Below, in pieces: positions 6,651 to 10,231 of a stretch of DNA of 10,231 nt. The notes under the pieces were generated by a model. The model was not told the origin of the DNA, did no database searches, and was given only the letters and a program-made list of their open reading frames with translations. The stretch's first letter is position 1. Every line of letters starts with the position of its first letter. Origin of the DNA: Acidobacteriota bacterium (GTDB lineage: Bacteria; Acidobacteriota; Terriglobia; Terriglobales; Acidobacteriaceae); assembly GCA_021798235.1 (NCBI GenBank), contig JAJZMO010000303.1:1-10231 (forward strand), read 5' to 3'. The position numbers were made by a program, and so were the translations under genes.

Positions 6651-7313
6651 TCAACGCAGAACAATCGCTTCGCTCAAATTATCCTTGGCTAAAAAAAACC
6701 GACAAGAGCGGAAGTCTGTAAAAAGGCGTTCAATCGCGCGTACTTGATAGGTATGTAACAGAGCATGGCCGGCATACTCCTGCACCTCTACATTTTCTGA
6801 ATCCAAAAGGTGATAGCGGTAGTAGCTGGTTCCCCGGCGATGCGGTTGTGTGTGAAAAAATGCAAGCATTTCCCCATCGGAAACCAGGCAATCCTGCAAT
6901 CTGCGCAGCACAGGAGCCACAAAATTTTCCGGGAGATAATTCAGCGTGTCCCACAAAAGCACGATGTCAAAGACTCTGGTTCCAAATTGCATGTGCTTTT
7001 CAATAAAGTCATGGATTCGCACCTGGCTGGGCGCTTGATCCAGCCCGGGACTGCTCCACTCTGGGCGACTGGCTTCCTCAACCAGATCTGACATAAAAAC
7101 ACTGTGGCCCAGGTCGGTCAGGTAATTGATGCTCCGGTGTGAGGTGGGACCAATGTCCAGGATGGATAAGCTTTCTTGCTTGCGCAGCCGCGCACTGATC
7201 ATGCTCCAACCACTGGAGTGACGCACAACTTTTGCCGGGGCTAGAGGAGACAGTCCCCCATTTTTTACCGATGGGGCTTCCACCTCTGGTCGCTGAAAAA
7301 TACGGCTTAGCAC
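6651..7313 (-). CDS. Class I SAM-dependent methyltransferase, substrate unknown
   Basis: This 220-residue cytosolic protein has a Rossmann methyltransferase core. Motif I is LSILDIGPTSH (49-59), the acidic end of strand 2 is FMSDLV with D76, and the motif IV region is FDIVLLWDTLNYLP (115-128), followed by a helix and LVSDGEMLAFF (143-153). Motif I has GPTS in place of the usual GxGxG loop, which is seen in some subfamilies but makes substrate prediction harder. Residues 155-200 (HRRGTSYYRYHLLD and onward) resemble a substrate-binding insert. The last strand pair, CRFFLAKDNLSEAIVLR, closes the fold. The start is GTG 7313, supported by AAAGGTGGG six bases upstream; no ATG fits as well. The gene converges on the small basic-protein gene and diverges from the secreted-protein gene. 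No neighbour points to a substrate. Confidence 0.85.
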   Translation of the reverse strand: MLSRIFQRPEVEAPSVKNGGLSPLAPAKVVRHSSGWSMISARLRKQESLSILDIGPTSHRSINYLTDLGHSVFMSDLVEEASRPEWSSPGLDQAPSQVRIHDFIEKHMQFGTRVFDIVLLWDTLNYLPENFVAPVLRRLQDCLVSDGEMLAFFHTQPHRRGTSYYRYHLLDSENVEVQEYAGHALLHTYQVRAIERLFTDFRSCRFFLAKDNLSEAIVLR

Positions 7314-7319
7314 AGACGT

Positions 7320-7328
7320 CCCACCTTT
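7320..7328 (-). promoter_or_regulatory. Ribosome binding site fixing the GTG start of the methyltransferase
   Basis: On the minus strand AAAGGTGGG ends six bases before GTG 7313. It is the only good Shine-Dalgarno near the N-terminus and supports the non-ATG start. Confidence 0.7.
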
Positions 7329-7372
7329 ACAGGCTAAAGATGCACAAATCCCAGCTTTCGATCATTGCAAAC

Positions 7373-7401
7373 ATTATGCTCCTTGATTGGCGACAACGGA
7401 A
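7373..7401 (-). promoter_or_regulatory. Candidate sigma-70-type promoter of the methyltransferase
   Basis: On the minus strand CATAAT (7378-7373) is one base off a consensus -10 box. TTCCGT (7401-7396) lies 17 bases further upstream as a weak -35. The start would fall near 7366, leaving a leader of about 53 bases. No comparable pair was found for the divergent plus-strand gene. Confidence 0.3.
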
Positions 7402-7508
7402 GCCGGGAACCTAGACAAATACCCCCCTTTGTTGCAGTTCCGAGGATGTAAGCCGGAAGTTTCCAGCAAAAACTTGCCATTTTTGGGCAAACTTCGCTAA
7501 AAAGCAGT

Positions 7509-8411
7509 GTGCGAACCTTTTTTTACCGACTGGCAATCTGGGGATTTCTATCCGTGGCGCTGGTTAGCCGGGCGCAGAGCCCACAGTCAGATCCCCGTTC
7601 CCTGCTCGCGATGGCGCAAAGCCAGCCTAGGTGGTTGCTACGCAGCGTAGTGCAAACGGAACTCGATCAAGGCTACGGACGACGGCCGTATCTGCAATAT
7701 CATTTTCAGAAAAAAACTGCGCATCTCGATAAGTTTCAGACCATCGATGAGACCCAAGATGGCGATGTAGCTTGCTTGCTGAACCCCGATGGTACGGCCT
7801 TAACAGGCGTGGATTGGCAAATGGAAAAAATGCGCCTGCTCCATTTGCAAGAAGAGCCTGTGCTGCAAAAACATCGGCAACATCGGGAGTTGGAAGACGT
7901 GCGGCACTTTGAAAGATTTTTGCGCGCATTGCCTGATGCTTTCGATTACAGCTATGCGGGCACAGTGCAGACCCCAGGGGGGGCCGCGCTGCGCCTGACG
8001 TTTGTGCCGCATCCTGGCTATCAACCCCACGATTATGAACTGCGTATGTTGCGTAGTATGCGCGGCGAAATTTGGATCGACGTCCGGCAACAGCGCATTG
8101 CGTATTTTTCTGGACAACTCTTCCATGCCGTGGATTATGGCTGGGGCATTTTAGGAGTCATCGACGCTGGCGGCACGCTCGTCATTCAGCAAGCGGAAGT
8201 GGTGCCGGGCGTATGGACGCTAACAGAACTCAAAATCAACATTGCCGGACGGGCCTTGCTCCTCGATCGAGTGCAAGAGCAGGTGCAGGAGCGTGCATTC
8301 GACTACAAGCGGGCTGCGCCAGTGCGGAGTTACACGCAGGCCGTCCATGCTCTGCTGCAAACCCATTGCGGAACCTTGCCAGATGCAACCGTGCAAGCTA
8401 CCGCTCCTTGA
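7509..8411 (+). CDS. Secreted protein of unknown function, possibly LolA/LolB-like fold
   Basis: The 300-residue product has a signal peptide: RTFFYRLAIWGFLSVALV is hydrophobic and ends in SRA-QS, a likely signal peptidase I site near residue 22. The mature part alternates short strands, such as YLQYHFQKK (61-69), AALRLTFVPHP (159-169), GEIWIDVRQQRIAYFSGQL (186-204), GGTLVIQQAEVVPGVW (221-236) and TELKINIAGRAL (239-250). This is the pattern of beta-rich periplasmic carriers of the LolA/LolB type and of secreted proteins common in acidobacteria. No catalytic motif is visible and I do not assign a function. Start GTG 7509 is chosen because the frame is closed upstream at 7449 and no ATG before the signal peptide exists; a Shine-Dalgarno is not evident, which leaves some doubt. 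Its last 14 bases overlap the end of mazG on the other strand. Confidence 0.78.
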   Translation: MRTFFYRLAIWGFLSVALVSRAQSPQSDPRSLLAMAQSQPRWLLRSVVQTELDQGYGRRPYLQYHFQKKTAHLDKFQTIDETQDGDVACLLNPDGTALTGVDWQMEKMRLLHLQEEPVLQKHRQHRELEDVRHFERFLRALPDAFDYSYAGTVQTPGGAALRLTFVPHPGYQPHDYELRMLRSMRGEIWIDVRQQRIAYFSGQLFHAVDYGWGILGVIDAGGTLVIQQAEVVPGVWTLTELKINIAGRALLLDRVQEQVQERAFDYKRAAPVRSYTQAVHALLQTHCGTLPDATVQATAP

Positions 8412-9234
8412 CGCTAGCTTCTCTGCGCTTCGCCTGAACCCATAACGATTCCAATTCTGCCGTGGAATAGGATTCGAGCGTCCGGTCCGGTGCGGCGCTT
8501 TGTTCCATTTGGCGAAAGCGGTTGCGAAATTTGCGATTGCTGGCACGCAAAGCTAGTTCGGGCGAATGCTTGAGCTTTCTGGCCAAGTTGGCCACGCTGA
8601 AGAATAAATCGCCGAGTTCCTCTTCAATGTGCGCGGCGTGGTCTTCGGCCATGGCAGCGCGCAGCTCGGCCAATTCCTCATCCACCTTGAGCAGAACCGG
8701 CTCGGCGCTAGGCCAGTCGAAGCCAATGCTGGCAGCTTTTTTGGCCAGCTTTTCGGCCTCCAACAGCGCGGGCAAGGATTGCGGAACGGCATCCAACATG
8801 GAAGCCGCAGGCTGCGCCGATGTCGAGGCCAGCTTTTCTGCCCGCTTGATTGCCTCCCAATTGGCCAGCGCACCTTCAGGAGTTTTTGCGGCGTCCACAT
8901 CGCCGAAAACGTGTGGATGGCGGCGGATCAACTTGGCATTCAAATTTTCCAGCACGGCTTGGAGCGTAAAGTGGCCAGCCTCGGCGGCCATCTCCGCGTA
9001 GAAAAGCACTTGTAGCAGCAGATCGCCGAGTTCGTCGAGCAGGTCGGGCCAGTTCTCCCGATCGATGGCGTCGAGCACTTCATAGGCCTCTTCGATCGTG
9101 TGCTTGCGGATGGAGGTGAAGTTTTGCGCACGATCCCATGGACATCCGCCGGGCGCGCGCAGGCGGGCCATGATCTCCACCGAGCGCAAAAACTCCTGCG
9201 CCAAGTCTGTGGTTCTTTCAGGCTGAGCGTTCAT
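8398..9234 (-). CDS. mazG: Nucleoside triphosphate pyrophosphohydrolase MazG
   Basis: MazG hydrolyses nucleoside triphosphates to monophosphate and pyrophosphate. It cleans the pool of non-canonical nucleotides and, in E. coli, lowers ppGpp during starvation. The 278-residue protein has the two tandem all-alpha MazG domains. The first opens with APGGCPWDRAQNFTSIRKHT (27-46), then the metal-binding EExxE (E48, E49, E52 in EEAYE) and ExxD (E68, D71 in DELGD). The middle carries RRHPHVFGD (104-112). The second domain has KVDEELAEL (183-191) and EEELGDLFFSVANLARKL (204-221), again with ExxD at E206/D209, so both sites look intact. Length fits the family (263 in E. coli). The ATG at 9234 has only a weak site (GGA at five bases). 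It diverges from the prepilin peptidase gene over 97 bases and ends inside the facing secreted-protein gene. Confidence 0.95.
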   Translation of the reverse strand: MNAQPERTTDLAQEFLRSVEIMARLRAPGGCPWDRAQNFTSIRKHTIEEAYEVLDAIDRENWPDLLDELGDLLLQVLFYAEMAAEAGHFTLQAVLENLNAKLIRRHPHVFGDVDAAKTPEGALANWEAIKRAEKLASTSAQPAASMLDAVPQSLPALLEAEKLAKKAASIGFDWPSAEPVLLKVDEELAELRAAMAEDHAAHIEEELGDLFFSVANLARKLKHSPELALRASNRKFRNRFRQMEQSAAPDRTLESYSTAELESLWVQAKRREASVKER

Positions 9235-9321
9235 GGTTCCATCTTAATGGTTGCGGCGTAGGGTTCCCGGCTTGAGCTGGAGCGGAAAAACTTCACGTGC
9301 AGGCCGGGCTTCGTATACTGC

Positions 9322-9327
9322 AAAGGA
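9322..9327 (+). promoter_or_regulatory. Ribosome binding site deciding the prepilin peptidase start
   Basis: AAAGGA lies four bases before ATG 9332. The in-frame upstream start at 9251 would overlap the mazG leader and add 27 residues that precede the first conserved membrane helix, so 9332 is preferred. Confidence 0.65.
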
Positions 9328-9331
9328 CGCG

Positions 9332-10126
9332 ATGCCCACTCCCATCCATGCCGCAATGCTCTTCGCCGTGCTGGCCGGGTTGATGCTGGGCAGCTTTCTG
9401 AATGTGTGCATCCTGCGTTTGCCGGCGGGCGAGTCGGTGTCGCATCCGCGCTCGCATTGCCCAGCCTGCCAGAGAACCATTCGCGCACGGGACAATGTTC
9501 CCGTGTTGAGCTGGCTGTGGCTACGTGGGCGCTGTCGCGATTGCAAGACGGCCATCTCCATGCAATACCCGCTGGTGGAAGCGGCCACGGCGCTGCTGTT
9601 TGCCGCCTGCGTTTGGCATACAGGGTTACAGTGGACAACGCTGCTGGATGCGGCGCTGGCTTACCTGGCTCTGGGCTTGGCCGTGATGGATGCGCGCACG
9701 CTGTTGCTGCCAGATGAATTTACTTTGGGTGGGCTGGCGTTGGCCATCTTGCTGCATGGATCGCAGCCCGGAGAGACGCACCGGCTTGGGCAAATGGCCC
9801 ATGCAGCCGAAGCCGCGGCGTGGGCGGCACTTTTGCTATTGTGCGTTCGCTGGCTGTATCAATGGCTGCGCAAACGGGAAGGCCTGGGCCTGGGCGATGT
9901 AAAACTGCTGGCGATGATTGCAGCGTTTCTAGGATTGCCACTGGCATGGCTGACATTGTTTCTGGCAATTGTTGGCGGAGCTGCCTGGGCGCTGGTTCCG
10001 TTAGCGCGCGGCCAAAGCGGCGCAGAACATAAGATGCCGCTGGGCAGTTATCTGGCGGGTGCGGCGATCGTCACCATCTTTGCCGGTGAGCCGATTCTGC
10101 ACTGGTACCTGGGATGGTTCCACTAG
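9332..10126 (+). CDS. pilD: Prepilin peptidase / leader peptidase, type 4 pilus or type II secretion
   Basis: This inner-membrane aspartic protease cuts the short leader of type IV prepilins and pseudopilins and N-methylates the new end. The 264-residue protein begins with a membrane helix carrying GSFLNVCILRLP (20-31). A cytosolic zinc-type loop with C43xxC46 and C68xxC71 follows, typical of bifunctional PilD enzymes, with QYPLVEAATALLF (78-90) after it. The catalytic aspartates are D120 in MDARTLLLPDE and D189 in GLGLGDVKLLA (the GxGD motif), both intact. About seven to eight membrane segments fit the family. The start ATG 9332 is chosen because AAAGGA lies four bases before it and the conserved protein begins there; the frame extends upstream to 9251 but codes for no family sequence. 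No pilin genes are next to it, so the partner system is elsewhere. Confidence 0.94.
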   Translation: MPTPIHAAMLFAVLAGLMLGSFLNVCILRLPAGESVSHPRSHCPACQRTIRARDNVPVLSWLWLRGRCRDCKTAISMQYPLVEAATALLFAACVWHTGLQWTTLLDAALAYLALGLAVMDARTLLLPDEFTLGGLALAILLHGSQPGETHRLGQMAHAAEAAAWAALLLLCVRWLYQWLRKREGLGLGDVKLLAMIAAFLGLPLAWLTLFLAIVGGAAWALVPLARGQSGAEHKMPLGSYLAGAAIVTIFAGEPILHWYLGWFH

Positions 10127-10159
10127 GGAGACTCTGAACAATTGCTGATCGCTCCCTCA

Positions 10160-10212
10160 GCGGCTAAAGCCGCAATGCAATGCCTGGACTTGCGGACGGG
10201 CTGAAGCCCGTC
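10160..10212. repeat. Pair of REP-like hairpins
   Basis: GCGGCTAAAGCCGC (10160-10173) and GACGGGCTGAAGCCCGTC (10195-10212) are two perfect palindromic hairpins with the same core (GGCT-A/G-A-AGCC), 21 bases apart, followed by CCCTTCAAAACGCGG. From memory, this arrangement of 'GGCTAAAGCC ... GGGCTGAAGCCC ... CCTTCAAAACG' is a dispersed intergenic element of acidobacterial genomes. It lies 34 bases after the prepilin peptidase stop and could also serve as a transcript end. Confidence 0.6.
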
Positions 10213-10231
10213 CCCTTCAAAACGCGGACTT

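Noticed and set aside
9291..9319. TTCACG-N16-TATACT promoter-like pair before pilD
   Set aside because: Transcription would begin near 9326, inside or after the ribosome binding site of the chosen ATG, so it is unlikely to drive this gene unless a later start is used.
9251..9331. N-terminal extension of the prepilin peptidase frame
   Set aside because: It precedes the first conserved helix, lacks a ribosome binding site at its start and overlaps the mazG leader; AAAGGA at 9322 supports ATG 9332.

Overview
The window is about 10.2 kb of ordinary bacterial chromosome carrying housekeeping and envelope genes. It most likely comes from an acidobacterium of the Acidobacteriaceae/Terriglobia type. 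This is inferred from the moderately high G+C content, from the short hairpins built on GGCTAAAGCC and GGGCTGAAGCCC near the right edge, and from the gene set. I see no phage, transposase, CRISPR, rRNA or tRNA.

Region 1 (1-3548, minus strand) is a likely three-gene operon read right to left. It holds lnt (apolipoprotein N-acyltransferase), then prfB (peptide chain release factor 2), then a small CoA-binding Rossmann protein. The prfB reading frame is split by a classic programmed +1 frameshift (CUU UGA C with an upstream Shine-Dalgarno-like GGGAG). The true gene therefore starts at 1691 and not at the ATG at 1528.

Region 2 (3549-6210, plus strand) has a 40-residue single-pass membrane micro-protein, two inverted repeats, and a 785-residue APC-superfamily permease with a C-terminal USP-like cytosolic domain. 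The residue pattern of its first helix resembles the KimA potassium importer more than a typical amino acid permease. Behind it lies a compound inverted repeat that can fold in two mutually exclusive ways.

Region 3 (6211-8411) has a small, very basic protein with a coiled-coil start and an AT-hook-like motif, closed by a good intrinsic terminator. After it comes a divergent pair, both starting with GTG: a class I SAM methyltransferase (minus) and a secreted protein of unknown function (plus).

Region 4 (8398-10231) has mazG (minus), whose end overlaps the end of the secreted-protein gene by 14 bp, and a divergent prepilin peptidase gene (plus). Two REP-like hairpins follow. The most rewarding second looks are the K+-transporter hypothesis with its small upstream membrane protein, the basic DNA-binding-like small protein with its dual-fold leader, and the recoded prfB.
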